DNA from: Pycnococcus provasolii
Taxonomy: Eukaryota; Chlorophyta; Pseudoscourfieldiophyceae; Pseudoscourfieldiales
Reading direction: 5' to 3'
Assembly (NCBI GenBank): GCA_049487715.1
Contig: CP150570.1
Coordinates: forward strand, 248,001-312,000
Length of the DNA stretch: 64,000 nt
The notes beneath the pieces are model-generated. The model saw only the letters and a list, made by a program, of their open reading frames with translations, made no database searches and was not told the DNA's origin. Shown here in pieces: positions 13,501-28,500 of the stretch; the first letter of the stretch is position 1, and each line of letters starts with the position of its first letter. A program made the translations under genes and the position numbers.

Positions 13501-16500
13501 TGCAGGCGAGGCGCCGGTGTCGGACTCGGCTCCAGGCGTAGCACAAGGCGCTGGCTGCGACGAAGCGTCGCGCAGTCGCTTGGACGGAGCGAGGCGATCA
13601 AGCGAGGCAGGTTGTGCATCACCTCGTCGCAGTCCTCGACGAGTCCCGCAAGGTGCACGCGGCTCTCATGAAAGAGGCATCGCGCGATGCCGAGGAGCAC
13701 GCTCGACGCAGCGGCGTCGGCATTGCACGGCGGCTCGCCTTCTTCAGCATCCAAGGGCCGCAGACCGCGAAGCGCAAAGCATACGCGCGACGACGTGCTC
13801 AGCACGCCGCGCACCGTCGTCAGCACCGCCGCGCTGACTGCGCAAGTGACAGACTCCAACTCGTCGTCGGAGAACGTCGACGTCGCGGAAGCGCGTAACA
13901 CGACCACGTCCACGCCATGCTCAACAAGCAAGCTTGCGAGATCCGCATCGCTGGAGAACGCAAGGCTCCGTGCTCCACCTTCCAGCTCGAGTGCCAGCGG
14001 AGCTGACAGCAGCGTAACCATGCCAACACGACACGCCGCCGCTGCGTCGCAGGTAGTATCCGAGGAGAACGCCTCCTCGTGCCAACGCAGTACGTACTGC
14101 AATCCACCATCAGGACTAGCACCACCACCGTGCTGCTGCGATACACGAGGTGAGCCAAGCTGCATCCCATGTAGCGTGCCCAGACCTTGCACATGCGCAA
14201 TCGTCACGCTGCTCGACTCGTCGCGAGCCACAGAGCAGACCGCGTGATGACGAGCCTGCGCGCCGCACGAGCGGGCGCCACTCGCACCAGATGCACTCCC
14301 GAGTGCAGCGATCGCGTGCACCGCACGCAGCATGGTATTGTCACTGCTGCTGCTACTTACGCCATCATGCTCGCGTGAAGACATCCAGCGTGACAGCTGC
14401 ACTGCAACCTCCAGCGACGCTACTCCCGTGCGGCTTAGCCATCCACACGTCGCGGTGGACGGAGACTCCCGCACACGCGCCCACGTGCACTGCTGCGACT
14501 GGTGAACCGCGCCGTCGATGGCGAGCAGATGCGCGCCGTACGAAGTGCCGATGCGTGCGTGACTCTCAGTCAGCGCGGCGCCAGCAACGGGCGCACTCAC
14601 CCCGGTCGCGCGCGCATGCTCATCCGACGACGGCGCTCGCTTGGCGCTGCGGCCATCGCACGCGTACGCACAAACGTGTGCCGACAGCACATCTTGCACG
14701 CCCACGTCGTTCGTGCAAGCGCTGACGCGACACTCCACGCTCGTAAAGGCGCCCTCGACGGTAACCTCGCCAAGCAGTGACACCCCGACGAGCGTGAAGC
14801 ACGTGACGTCGCCCGAGGCATGCGCGGTGCGGATACTCGCAAGCGCAACCTCAATCACGCTCACGGCGGCTGCGACGCGGCGAGTGCCCATCTTGAGGTC
14901 GAAGGGCAGTCGTGCGCTCAGAACCACCGCAGGGAGACTCGCGGTCGTCCGTTCCACGCCGCCGGCTACGATCAGAGGATGTGGTGCCGCCACAAGCCAG
15001 CGCCGAGACGCCTGCGCAAGTCGCGAGCCCTGCCACGGCACACACGCGTGAGGCACGTTAGCTCGCACGACGCTTGCGTGCGCGTTCGTTCCCTGGAATG
15101 CGAACGAGCTCACGCCGCCCAGCACCGAAACAGCCCGCACAGCGTCGTGATTGCCATCGCTTGACGCTGCTCGTGGTGCGCACACGAGAGCGCGCCGCAC
15201 GCTTGCGGCGGTATCGTGCATCGCCGCAATGTGAGCGTTGAGGTGACTGAGGTGTAAGACGGCCGGTACGGCTGTGCGCTCCTGCGCCACCTGAAGCTGC
15301 CGCATGCCAATCAAACCCGACGCCGCCTCGCAGTGTGCGAGACTCGACTTTGACGCGGACAGCACCAATGCGCGCGTGCGATCGTCAGAAAGCAGAACGG
15401 CGTATGCCGCGCCTACCTCGATCGGGTCGCCGAGTGCCGTGCCGGTGCCGTGCATCTGCAGGCTCCCGACATCGCGTGCATGCCACGTTCCGTCGAACAC
15501 AGAAACGATAGCACGCTGCTGCGCAGGTCCATTGGGAGCGGTGAGCGCGCTCGAGCGTCCGTCTTGGTTCACAGCGCACGCTCGCAGAGCGACCGCCGCC
15601 GTGCTCGCGTCAGTCGTCGACGCGGCGGCACGTCCATCCATGGCGTCGAGCGCGACGATGTTGCATGCTTCACCTCTGACGTATCCATCTGCGGCGGCAT
15701 CGAGTGTCTTGCACCGTCCGTCGGGAGCGAGCATTCCTGCAGAGCTGAACATCGCTGTGTTATCTTTCGTGAGAGTAACATTCACACCTCCCACAAGAGC
15801 AGCAGGATATTCAGCATACGATTTCATTGCGCCATGGCAGCATACGAGCGAGGACGAGCATGCGGTATCCACTGAAACAGAAATGCCGTGAAGGCCAAGC
15901 GTGTATGACAGGCGCCCGCATGCTGCACTCAACGCCCATCCCGTGGCACGGTATGGACCGCTTTCAGCTCCAAAGGTGATGCACAGCTGGTTAAATTCCG
16001 GTGACGAGATGCCAACGAACACCGAACGTTCCATGCGCTTTGGTATCGCACAACTGCTGCCATTATTCCTTGGCACGGCATTGCATGCATGCTCAAGAAG
16101 CATACGCTGCTGCGGATCCATCAGAGTCCCCTCGCCCGTTGATACGGCGAACGCGGCGCCGTCGAATGAAGCAAGACCCTCCAAAAATGACCCGAAGCGC
16201 GCCGGCATCGCCGCAACGTCGCCGCCGCGCGCCGAAGAGTCCACGTCCCAGTGGTCGAGTGGTACGACGCCAACGACGTCCGTTCCCACGGCGCCGCGTG
16301 CGTTCAGAGCTGTCGTTCCGGCAGTCGCAACGAGCGACATGGTGGCACTTTCGCCTCCCACCTTTGACGACTCTGCGATCGCAGACGATGCTGCTGCCAC
16401 CGCATCTGCGGGCACCAGTCCGTCAAGTGCCAACTCACATACGAACGCCGCAATCGAGCTCACCGATGGATAGTCGAAGATCAGAGTGCCCGGTAGCTGC

Positions 16501-19500
16501 ATGCCCACACCTGAGCTAACGGCGTTGCGCAGCTCCACCGCGCCCAGCGAGTCTAAGCCCGCGGCCATCAGCGGCTCGTGCGTGCTTACTTCGCTGCCGA
16601 GCACGGCGTGCACGGCGCGCATCACGTGTCCCTCGAAGTGCGTCTGGCGCGCACTAGCATCCATCGCCAGCAGGCGGTTCACCTCGTCGCTTCGACTGGA
16701 TGTCGTCACCGCCGCCGATGACGATGCTATCACCGATCGCGCCGACTCCGCGTGCGCGTGCGCTTCCGCATCCGCCTGCTCAAGCAGCGACGCTGACAGG
16801 AGGTCGCGGGCGCCAGCGAATGCCTCGACGAAGCGTCCCCACACGAACGGACTCACGGACACGTTCGCTAGCGGTGGGTACCGCTGCTGCTGAGCGTTGC
16901 GCACCAGCGCGCCCAGCGCACTCACACCATGTGATGGCATCACCATGCCCAGACCGAGACGCTCAAGGCGTTTGCGGATACCCACATCATCAGCCATGCC
17001 GCCTCCGCCCCAGGCACCCCACTGTACACTCAGCGTGCATGCGCCGCTCGTCTGAGACGCCTTCGCCGCCTCGTCAAGCACGGCATTCGCGGCAGAGTAG
17101 TTCGCCTGCCCGCTGATCCCAAGCAGCGCGCTGATGGACGAGTACAGGATGCTGCATCCCAAGGGGCTCGCGCCGAACGCGCGCTCGATGTGTTCCCAGC
17201 CACACACCTTCGGTGCGAAGACGCGCTGCGTGCGCTGCGCGGACTGGTTGGCAAGAAGCGCGTCTTGCAGCACGCCACCGGCGTGCAGCACCGCGCTCGC
17301 CGCCGACGCCGAATGAGCAAAGCTCCCAAGCAAGGCACAGCCAGCTTCCGCCGAACGCGAGACGTCCGCGCGCATCGCTTCCACCTGAGCCTGCACACGC
17401 GCGTCGTGCATGATGAAGCTGGCATCGCCTTCGACGGCCGCGGCGGTGGCGGCGACGCGTCCGCTGCGTGACAGCAGCTGGATGCGACGCACGCCGTGCT
17501 CGGTAGCCCAGCGCGCCGTAAGCAAGCCGAGGGCGCCGAGTCCGCCCGTGATGGAAAGACGCGTGTCGTATGCACCGGAGGCTGCGGGGCCGCCGATGGG
17601 AAGGTCGTTCAGGCTCACGCGCAGGACCACCTTGCCGACGTGCTTCGACTGCGACATGCATCGAAGCGAAGCGACAATCTGGGCGTGCACGTTGAGCTCA
17701 ATCTGTGGCAGCGTTCCGTCGTTCAGATGATGCATCGCAGCAGCGAGCGCACTGCCCACAATGCGTGACTCGGCGAAATCAGCCGCGAAGATGTGGTTTG
17801 ATAGGTCACCGCGCTCGTCGTGGATACGAGCGGATGACCAAATATCCCGCTTTCCAATTTCCACGAATCGTCCGCCCGCACACATGCACGCAATAGCCGC
17901 AGCGACCATTCCTGGCGATGTGAGCGAGTTGAGAGTAAGAGTGACTGCAGATGACGATGATATCTCCACGCTCTCCGTGCTGAATGCGGTGCTCCTAGAA
18001 TCAAGGACGTGCTCGAGGCAGGCACCGTGCGAACGGCATCGCTGCCGCTTCGAGCGCGATCCCGCAGTACCTATTACCTCCGTACTGGATGCGCCAGTTG
18101 ATATTTCGCTGTTGTGGGATCGAGCGCACTCCGCAATCGCCGTCGCAACAAATCCAACGCCACCCGCTGCAGCATGAACTAGCACCGTGTCCACTTTCAT
18201 GTCGATGTGGCACGCATCGTGAAGCGTGAGAAACGCGGTGACGGCAATCGTTGGCATCGCAGAGGCGGCGACGTGCGGCAACGTCATCGGCTTGTCCACG
18301 ACAAGCGACGCATCGGTGCTGCCAACATTCCCAAATGTGCCTGGTGCGAGAGCTACCACAGCTTTGCCGACTGCGGCACCTGTTGTCGTCGTGCCTGAGC
18401 AATCTGTACCCGGATTTCCTGGATCGCCAGGGTACATACCAAGCACGTTCAGCACATCGCGGAAGTTGATCCCCACCGCCATGATGCGAAGATGCACTTT
18501 ATCAGATGCAGGCACGCCGCCGCTAGCTGCGGTGGTGTTGGGATTATTAAGCTGCTGCATTCGAAGAGACGACAGCGATCCACGAGGGGCGGGAATCACG
18601 ACAAAGTCAACGGCATTCCCACGCACCGTGGTACCATGCAGCATGCGCCTAGATACCACGGAGCAAGCAACGGCCAGCGTGCTCACATGGCCCGTTTGTG
18701 GTGGTTCGCCGTCAACTTGCTGCTGCGACAGGCTGAAGTCTCGATCCATTGGGGAGGTGAGCATGAGAGTAAGACTAGGTCCGCTGCTACTGCATGTTTC
18801 TTCGTCTTCCATGCTTGCACTACGCAGAATGCCCCAAAGCAAGCCGACTACTACACTGGATGCCTCACCACGCGGCGCCTTGGATACATGCTGCATCGAA
18901 GCGAAGCAGATTGGAATCGTCGCGCGATTATTGCGAAGATCGTGAGTGCGAGCCAAGAGACGTTCCATGGTGCCAAGAGCAATGCGTGCAGCACTCCTGC
19001 GGCTCACTTTTCCTTCAGTCACTGATGATGGTGTCCGCGCGAAGACGCCTGCCGTCCCGTGCGGGTGGTGGTGGCGCATCGTCGTCGTCGCAGTAGTTCG
19101 ATGACAAACGCCTGCCGCGTCCCAATCCAGGGTGTACATGCACGCCTCCTGCACAGAGGAGGATGCCGTCGTCCTCATGGCATCGGCTGCGGACGTGTCG
19201 CCGACGCGTCCAATTGCGCGCGCCTCCATTTGCTCCATACGTGCGGCACAGTGAAAAATGGTGTTGTGTTTTCCAGCTCTAGGTAGGTCCTCGCCGAGCC
19301 GAAAGGACACCACGAGGGCGTGCGCGCTACTGCTACTGCTGCTCGAAGAAGACAACTCCTCACGTGCGGTGACGAAATAACTTCGATCAACGCGACGATG
19401 ATGAGCGCCGCTTCCATCCCACGAATAGGCTCCGATCGATGCTGGCACAAAGGTTGCTCGCTCCGCGATGCTGCCACGTGAAAACAACGAAGCCATGCCC

Positions 19501-22500
19501 ACTTGCATGGAACAATCAAGCGAGGCGGGGTGAACTGCGTAGCCGTCCGTCGAGCCGTTGTTGTTCACAAGTGCAGTCGTGACTACCCCCGCCGAATCGT
19601 CCGAGGCTATGAGACACTTGCCAGAAACGAGCTGGAATGCCGGGCCATACTGCATACCATCTTGCGCGAAGCACGCATACATAGCCGAGGCTAGAACGGT
19701 GCTAGTGCATGGCACAGCTCGCGATCGATATTCTTCCGAAGAGCAGGAAGAAGGGGGCAGAGATGATGTCTTGCTTGTACGTCCTAGCGATGTTGCCGTG
19801 ACGCTAACATGCCTTGTTGGAGTTGTCGCTGCTGCTCCACTTTCACCATATTGTTGTGACGACTTCGCCTCCACGCGATGGTGTGCATGTGCATGATGAA
19901 GCACCTGTAGAGTCGTGGCTCCCGTCGCGGGCAAGATCAATGCCGAATGCAGTACAATTGATGTGATGCAAGGAATGCGATAGCAGTCTTCCCCCGGAGT
20001 TAGCTTCGCGACCACGAAAGCCATTGCCGCTTCCACAAACGCAGAGCCTGGGAAGATGAGACGGTTGGCAATACAGTGGTCACGTAGGTATGATAGCCGC
20101 GACGAATCCAGCGAGCACGCGATAGCCTCGCCGGAATGCACTACGCGCTCAACGAGCTGATGGGAAGGCAGATTGAGCTGTGCCACATTGTAGTGCCTCG
20201 TCTCGAAGCAAGAAACCTTTCGCCAATCCTGGGATGCCACTCGTTTGCCATTACTAGCAACTGTTTCCTCCTTTTGCTCAAGGATTGCATGCGCGTTTGT
20301 GCCCATGAATGCGAATGAACTCGTGCCGGAAACAAGAGCCGCAGATGACGACGGCGAGGAAAGAATTGCGAGGGGCTGCCTTGCGACGCACGACGCACCG
20401 TGGCTCGCCCGTCGCGCGGAGGCCAGGGCAGATGCAACAAAGGCATTCATCGTCGTCATGTGCTGAATCGGCTGAGATGCGGCGGTTGTCGTCGAGGTGA
20501 ACGTCATGTGCACTGCTAGCAACCCAGCGTACCCAGCCGCAGGTTCCCAGTGACCAACGCTCGACTTGGCGGCACACAGCAGAGGAGCATATTCGCGTGC
20601 ATCTGCCGCAATGGATGCGTACACATCAGAAGCCGCACTCACTTCGATTGGGTCACCGAGCGCGGTGCCAGTTCCGTGCATTTGGAGCATGTCATTCTGG
20701 CGGTGAACCATCACATCCGCCTTAGAGATTGCGTCGCGTATGACCGCCTGCTGACTCGGGCCGTTCGGCGCGGTGAGAGCACTCGAACGGCCATCTTGGT
20801 TCAGGGCTGTGGAGCACAAAACCGTTCCACCTAGCGACTGCTGCTGCTGCCGTTGTGCAAGATCTTCCTCTTCAGCTGACGCCAGCACGTGCGCACCACA
20901 ACCTTCGCCACGAGCATATCCATCAGCGGAAGCGTCGAGCGTCTTGCAGCGTCCGTCCTGCGAGAGCATGGATGCCGCCTTCGTTGAAAGAAATCCAGCG
21001 CGTGTATGCAGTAGATTGACTCCTGCACACAGAGACTTTGGCTCAGATCCACCAGCTGGTTGACGCCGACGTCCCTCCATCGCAAGGTGAACCGTTACAA
21101 GCGACGAACTGCATGCTGAGTCAACGCTCATGGCAGCACCTTTCCACCCCAGCGTGTATGCAACGCGCCCCGATGCTACACTGAGCGCGATGCCCGTTGC
21201 ACTGTACGGCGTGAGCGCGTGGAAGAGGTGGTTGTCGCACGTGCTCGCGTACTCCGTAGATGACAAGCCAACGAAGGTTGACGTTGATGCAGGAAGAATG
21301 CCATCAAGCCTCGACGAAGAAAAGGCGCACAACAAGACCAGCCGCTGCTGAGGATCCATAATCATCGCCTCGGTTTGAGATACCTGGAATAAGCCTACGT
21401 CGAACTCATGACTCAACTTGACTTGCGTGGAGAAATTAGGACGCGATGCGATCGTGTTGCTATCATCATCATCCCAACGAGTAAAGGGAATCCGCTCGAT
21501 TCCGTCATTCATGAAATACGCGGATGTATCAGGATCAACTGAACCAGCAGCACGCGACATATCCTGCGTACCTGTCAAGCTCATGAAGCTTCGCACAAGC
21601 GATGTGGAAAGGCTGCCACCATCTGCATATTCGAATGGGCCTGCGGTACGCCTGATCGCAACACCATCGCCCAATTTGTCGTTGAATAAACTTGTCAGGT
21701 AGTCCATGATTGCATTCACGGACGGGTAGTCGAACATCAGCGTTCCAGGAAGGCTCACGCCCGCGCCTGATGCGATGGCATTTCGAAGCTCCACCGCCTC
21801 CAGCGAGTCCAGTCCAGCAGCCATCAAAGGCTCGTCCGCCGGCACGTCTGACCCAACCGCGGCACTCACCGCAGATCCGACGAGCGAGCGCAGGTGCGCC
21901 AGGCGTGCCTCCGACGATAATCCAGCCAGCGGGCCACCTGCCACCACCTGATTCGACGAACGCGTTGTCGTCGTCGTCATGTGTCCTTGAGCAGCAGAGG
22001 CAGCAGCATCCTCAACGGAGGTGTGAGCCGCGAGCCGCTCCATCAAAGGCCACGCACCGCGCACCGTGTTCAGCTCCACGAAACGCGCGCCGTCCATATC
22101 CACGATGACACTGTGGTCCTGCGCGCCGCAGGCATTCAGAGACCACCACACACGAGACGCCTCGAGCCCATGCAGACCGAGCGCCTCGAAGGAGTCCGAA
22201 AGCGAGGCGGCCATGCCCACGTCGGCGAAAGGCCCGAAGTTTACCGCGCATGCAGCCTCGCCGCGCCACATGCGTTCACTTGCGACGTGATCGAGGAATG
22301 CGTTGGCACACGCGTAGTGCGACGACGCTGGTTGACCCCACACCGACGAGATCGATGAAAGAAGAAGCACAGAGTCGAGCGGATGCTCGCGTGCGAAAGC
22401 TTGCACGTGAGCCCCACCCTCCACCTTTGGAGCGCACACGGACCAGAAGCTGTCCACGTCCAGCTCCTCGATGGTGCGCATATCCGCCACTCCCGCCGCG

Positions 22501-25500
22501 TGCACGTAGGAACTGACAGCCGGGAGTGTCTCGCGCATCCACGCGCTCACTCGCGCGTGTCGACGAGCGTCGGATGCATCTGCACGCACGACAAATACCG
22601 CCGTTTCCTCGCCGTCGTCATCATCCTCTTGCTCTTCCATCAGCGAAATGCACTCCTCCACGGACAGCGCCGGACGCCGCGACGTCGCTACAACCGCCCG
22701 AACGCCGTGTTGTACCAGCTTGCGCGTGTACGCAAGTCCGAGCCCCTTCGTACCCGCGCTTACCACGTGCGTGGCATCCTTGCGGCGAGGCGTGTGCAGG
22801 CGAGGCGCCGGTGTCGGACTCGGCTCCAGGCGTAGCACAAGGCGCTGGCTGCGACGAAGCGTCGCGCAGTCGCTTGGACGGAGCGAGGCGATCAAGCGAG
22901 GCAGGTTGTGCATCACCTCGTCGCAGTCCTCGACGAGTCCCGCAAGGTGCACGCGGCTCTCATGAAAGAGGCATCGCGCGATGCCGAGGAGCACGCTCGA
23001 CGCAGCGGCGTCGGCATTGCACGGCGGCTCGCCTTCTTCAGCATCCAAGGGCCGCAGACCGCGAAGCGCAAAGCATACGCGCGACGACGTGCTCAGCACG
23101 CCGCGCACCGTCGTCAGCACCGCCGCGCTGACTGCGCAAGTGACAGACTCCAACTCGTCGTCGGAGAACGTCGACGTCGCGGAAGCGCGTAACACGACCA
23201 CGTCCACGCCATGCTCAACAAGCAAGCTTGCGAGATCCGCATCGCTGGAGAACGCAAGGCTCCGTGCTCCACCTTCCAGCTCGAGTGCCAGCGGAGCTGA
23301 CAGCAGCGTAACCATGCCAACACGACACGCCGCCGCTGCGTCGCAGGTAGTATCCGAGGAGAACGCCTCCTCGTGCCAACGCAGTACGTACTGCAATCCA
23401 CCATCAGGACTAGCACCACCACCGTGCTGCTGCGATACACGAGGTGAGCCAAGCTGCATCCCATGTAGCGTGCCCAGACCTTGCACATGCGCAATCGTCA
23501 CGCTGCTCGACTCGTCGCGAGCCACAGAGCAGACCGCGTGATGACGAGCCTGCGCGCCGCACGAGCGGGCGCCACTCGCACCAGATGCACTCCCGAGTGC
23601 AGCGATCGCGTGCACCGCACGCAGCATGGTATTGTCACTGCTGCTGCTACTTACGCCATCATGCTCGCGTGAAGACATCCAGCGTGACAGCTGCACTGCA
23701 ACCTCCAGCGACGCTACTCCCGTGCGGCTTAGCCATCCACACGTCGCGGTGGACGGAGACTCCCGCACACGCGCCCACGTGCACTGCTGCGACTGGTGAA
23801 CCGCGCCGTCGATGGCGAGCAGATGCGCGCCGTACGAAGTGCCGATGCGTGCGTGACTCTCAGTCAGCGCGGCGCCAGCAACGGGCACACTCACCCCGGT
23901 CGCGCGCGCATGCTCATCCGACGACGGCGTTCGCTTGGCGCTGCGGCCATCGCACGCGTACGCACAAACGTGTGCCGACAGCACATCTTGCACGCCCACG
24001 TCGTTCGTGCAAGCGCTGACGCGACACTCCACGCTCGTAAAGGCGCCCTCGACGGTAACCTCGCCAAGCAGTGACACCCCGACGAGCGTGAAGCACGTGA
24101 CGTCGCCCGAGGCATGCGCGGTGCGGATACTCGCAAGCGCAACCTCAATCACGCTCACGGCGGCTGCGACGCGGCGAGTGCCCATCTTGAGGTCGAAGGG
24201 CAGTCGTGCGCTCAGAACCACCGCAGGGAGACTCGCGGTCGTCCGTTCCACGCCGCCGGCTACGATCAGAGGATGTGGTGCCGCCACAAGCCAGCGCCGA
24301 GACGCCTGCGCAAGTCGCGAGCCCTGCCACGGCACACACGCGTGAGGCACGTTAGCTCGCACGACGCTTGCGTGCGCGTTCGTTCCCTGGAATGCGAACG
24401 AGCTCACGCCGCCCAGCACCGAAACAGCCCGCACAGCGTCGTGATTGCCATCGCTTGACGCTGCTCGTGGTGCGCACACGAGAGCGCGCCGCACGCTTGC
24501 GGCGGTATCGTGCATCGCCGCAATGTGAGCGTTGAGGTGGCTGAGGTGTAAGACGGCCGGTACGGCTGTGCGCTCCTGCGCCACCTGAAGCTGCCGCATG
24601 CCAATCAAACCCGACGCTGCCTCGCAGTGTGCGAGACTCGACTTTGACGCGGACAGCACCAATGCGCGCGTGCGATCGTCAGAAAGCAGAACGGCGTATG
24701 CCGCGCCTACCTCGATCGGGTCGCCGAGTGCCGTGCCGGTGCCGTGCATCTGCAGGCTCCCGACATCGCGTGCATGCCACGTTCCGTCGAACACAGAAAC
24801 GATAGCACGCTGCTGCGCAGGTCCATTGGGAGCGGTGAGCGCGCTCGAGCGTCCGTCTTGGTTCACAGCGCACGCTCGCAGAGCGACCGCCGCCGTGCTC
24901 GCGTCAGTCGTCGACGCGGCGGCACGTCCATCCATGGCGTCGAGCGCGACGATGTTGCATGCTTCACCTCTGACGTATCCATCTGCGGCAGCATCGAGTG
25001 TCTTGCACCGTCCGTCGGGAGCGAGCATTCCTGCGGTGCTGAATGTGAGCGTCGTGTACGGCAAAGAGGTGGTATTCACGCCGCCAGCCATTCCACTTTC
25101 GCCATAGCGCTTGAGAATCGAAGCCGCTACAAGCGATGACGAGCATGCTGTATCGATGCTAATCGCGGGGCCCTGCAGATTGAAGGCGTACGACACTCGT
25201 CCGCTTGCGACGCTCAAGGCGGCGGATGTTGCCGAAAACGACGATACTTCCGTAGCATATGTCAGTAGCACACCATTGATATGTTCCGTCCAAGCAATGC
25301 CAATGCTGACAGTGCGCATTTGCTGATCCGTCGCTGCCGACGACGAACGCAACACATCGCGACCAAACGTCAACAGCATGCGCTGCTGCGGATCCATCAG
25401 AGTCCCCTCGCCCGTTGATACGGCGAACGCGGTTCCGTCGAATGAAGCAAGACCCTCCAAAAATGACCCGAAGCGCGCCGGCATCGCCGCAACGTCGCCG

Positions 25501-28500
25501 CCGCGCGCCGAAGAGTCCACGTCCCAGTGGTCGAGTGGTACGACGCCAACGACGTCCGTTCCCACGGCGCCGCGTGCGTTCAGAGCTGTCGTTCCGGCAG
25601 TCGCAACGAGCGACATGGTGGCACTTTCGCCTCCCACCTTTGACGACTCTGCGATCGCAGACGATGCTGCTGCCACCGCATCTGCGGGCACCAGTCCGTC
25701 AAGTGCCAACTCACATACGAACGCCGCAATCGAGCTCACCGATGGATAGTCGAAGATCAGAGTGCCCGGTAGCTGCATGCCCACACCTGAGCTAACGGCG
25801 TTGCGCAGCTCCACCGCGCCCAGCGAGTCTAAGCCCGCGGCCATCAGCGGCTCGTGCGTGCTTACTTCGCTGCCGAGCACGGCGTGCACGGCGCGCATCA
25901 CGTGTCCCTCGAAGTGCGTCTGGCGCGCACTAGCATCCATCGCCAGCAGGCGGTTCACCTCGTCGCTTCGACTGGATGTCGTCACCGCCGCCGATGACGA
26001 TGCTATCACCGATCGCGCCGACTCCGCGTGCGCGTGCGCTTCCGCATCCGCCTGCTCAAGCAGCGACGCTGACAGGAGGTCGCGGGCGCCAGCGAATGCC
26101 TCGACGAAGCGTCCCCACACGAACGGACTCACGGACACGTTCGCTAGCGGTGGGTACCGCTGCTGCTGAGCGTTGCGCACCAGCGCGCCCAGCGCACTCA
26201 CACCATGTGATGGCATCACCATGCCCAGACCGAGACGCTCAAGGCGTTTGCGGATACCCACATCATCAGCCATGCCGCCTCCGCCCCAGGCACCCCACTG
26301 TACACTCAGCGTGCATGCGCCGCTCGTCTGAGACGCCTTCGCCGCCTCGTCAAGCACGGCATTCGCGGCAGAGTAGTTCGCCTGCCCGCTGATCCCAAGC
26401 AGCGCGCTGATGGACGAGTACAGGATGCTGCATCCCAAGGGGCTCGCGCCGAACGCGCGCTCGATGTGTTCCCAGCCACACACCTTCGGTGCGAAGACGC
26501 GCTGCGTGCGCTGCGCGGACTGGTTGGCAAGAAGCGCGTCTTGCAGCACGCCACCGGCGTGCAGCACCGCGCTCGCCGCCGACGCCGAATGAGCAAAGCT
26601 CCCAAGCAAGGCACAGCCAGCTTCCGCCGAACGCGAGACGTCCGCGCGCATCGCTTCCACCTGAGCCTGCACACGCGCGTCGTGCATGATGAAGCTGGCA
26701 TCGCCTTCGACGGCCGCGGCGGTGGCGGCGACGCGTCCGCTGCGTGACAGCAGCTGGATGCGACGCACGCCGTGCTCGGTAGCCCAGCGCGCCGTAAGCA
26801 AGCCAAGGGCGCCGAGTCCGCCCGTGATGGAAAGACGCGTGTCGTGTGCACCGGAGGCTGCGGGGCCGCCGATGGGAAGGTCGTTCAGGCTCACGCGCAG
26901 GACCACCTTGCCGACGTGCTTCGACTGCGACATTTGTCGAAATGCTGCTTCAATCTGCCGGATGTCATGTTGGATGTTGACAAGCGATTTTATCGACATG
27001 TCCTGAATCCATGAGGTTACTTCACACATTGCCTCTCGGACGATGTGAAGCGACGCAAAGTCAATCGCAACGACGTTGTATGCGATACGTTCGCGCTCTG
27101 CAGCGACGAGTTGGTGAGACCAAATATCACGCTTGCCGATCTCGACGAAGGAGTCGCTAGTCAATGACAGGGATGCGGCAATCATGCCAGGTGAGGTCAA
27201 GGAATTGAGCGTCGTCGTGGCGCAGAAGTGCTTTGCTCCAAGCTTTGCCTGTGCGGTAATTACGTCGCTTACGAACGATGTGCTGCGCGACGACATGGCG
27301 GCATGGCCCATCTGACGCACGATGCTTCTCTTGGTGCTCGACCCAGCAGTTCCGTAAACTTTTGCACTAGCGTCGCGAAGAGCCGCGATTTGCATCGCTG
27401 CGATTCCGATTCCACCGGATGCGGCGTGTACGAGAAGCGTTCCCACACCGTTGCGCCGTAGCGATAGGCACACAGTTGCCGCAACAGTTGGGAGGGTCGC
27501 AGCCTCGACATGGGGAATGCTCATCGGCTTAATGCTCACGCCAGACTCGGTGGTGGCAGTAATGCCAGATCCCATGCATCCCATCAAAAGCCCGTACACT
27601 GCATCGCCGATGTGTAGAGCTGCTGCTGACGACTTCGTGGGCAGTGAGATTGTCGATGAAACGCTTGAAACGATTCCGGATACATCGCTTCCTGGCACAC
27701 CAGGATCGCCCGGATACATGCCAAGTACGTTGAGAACATCGCGAAAATTGACGCCAATGGCCATGATCTGAAGACTCATCATCGATGTCATTCCATCGCC
27801 CGTCGTACCACCGCGATTATCCGCAACCTTTCGAAGCTTCAAACCTGACAGTGAGCCGCGTGGCAAAGGCACGACCGAAAATGGCTGTGCAAAGACTCTG
27901 CTGTTGTAACGGCTCTCAGCCACGAATGACGTGTGCGAAATCACATTTCCGGTGCACGAGGCTGTCGACGTCGTCGCGCTGGTGGTGGAGCCGTTTGTCG
28001 CAATAGCAGAATGCAGTCGAGTTTCCGATGTAGTCGGCGCCACGCACATGATGGCAGACGAAAACGGCGCCTCCCTCAACTCAGACCTCATCGTCCTTGC
28101 TAGTCCCAGAAGACACGACTGCTGTCGTCGTGCCTTGCTTATCGTCATCACAGGTGAGGCCTCCGGCTGCTGGTTGGCGTACAATACGACATTCACCATG
28201 CTTTCGAATGACGCGAACTGTGCCAGTGAAATGCCCGGAAGGATCGTGCGTAGCTCATCGCGCGATGACGGCAGTCCATATCCACGTCGCGTTGAAGTCC
28301 ACGACGCATCAACGCTGGCCAGCCGGCACGCATCTCCAATTGCCGCATTCGTTGACACCCAGCTTAATCGGTAGACGATGGAAGGAATCACGAGATTTGA
28401 TGGCACTCGTTCTGCGTCAAAAGAAGTACGCGTTCCCGCGGAAACCTCCTTGATCGCCAAGTCCGATATGATCAAATCGGTGGAGTGCCCGAGCAAACGG

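Noticed and set aside
12418-26933. Possibility that the two near-identical blocks are only an assembly artefact
   Set aside because: The blocks carry scattered base differences and are separated by clearly different KS cores and different DH/ER domains, so both copies appear real. Long reads would still be the proper test.
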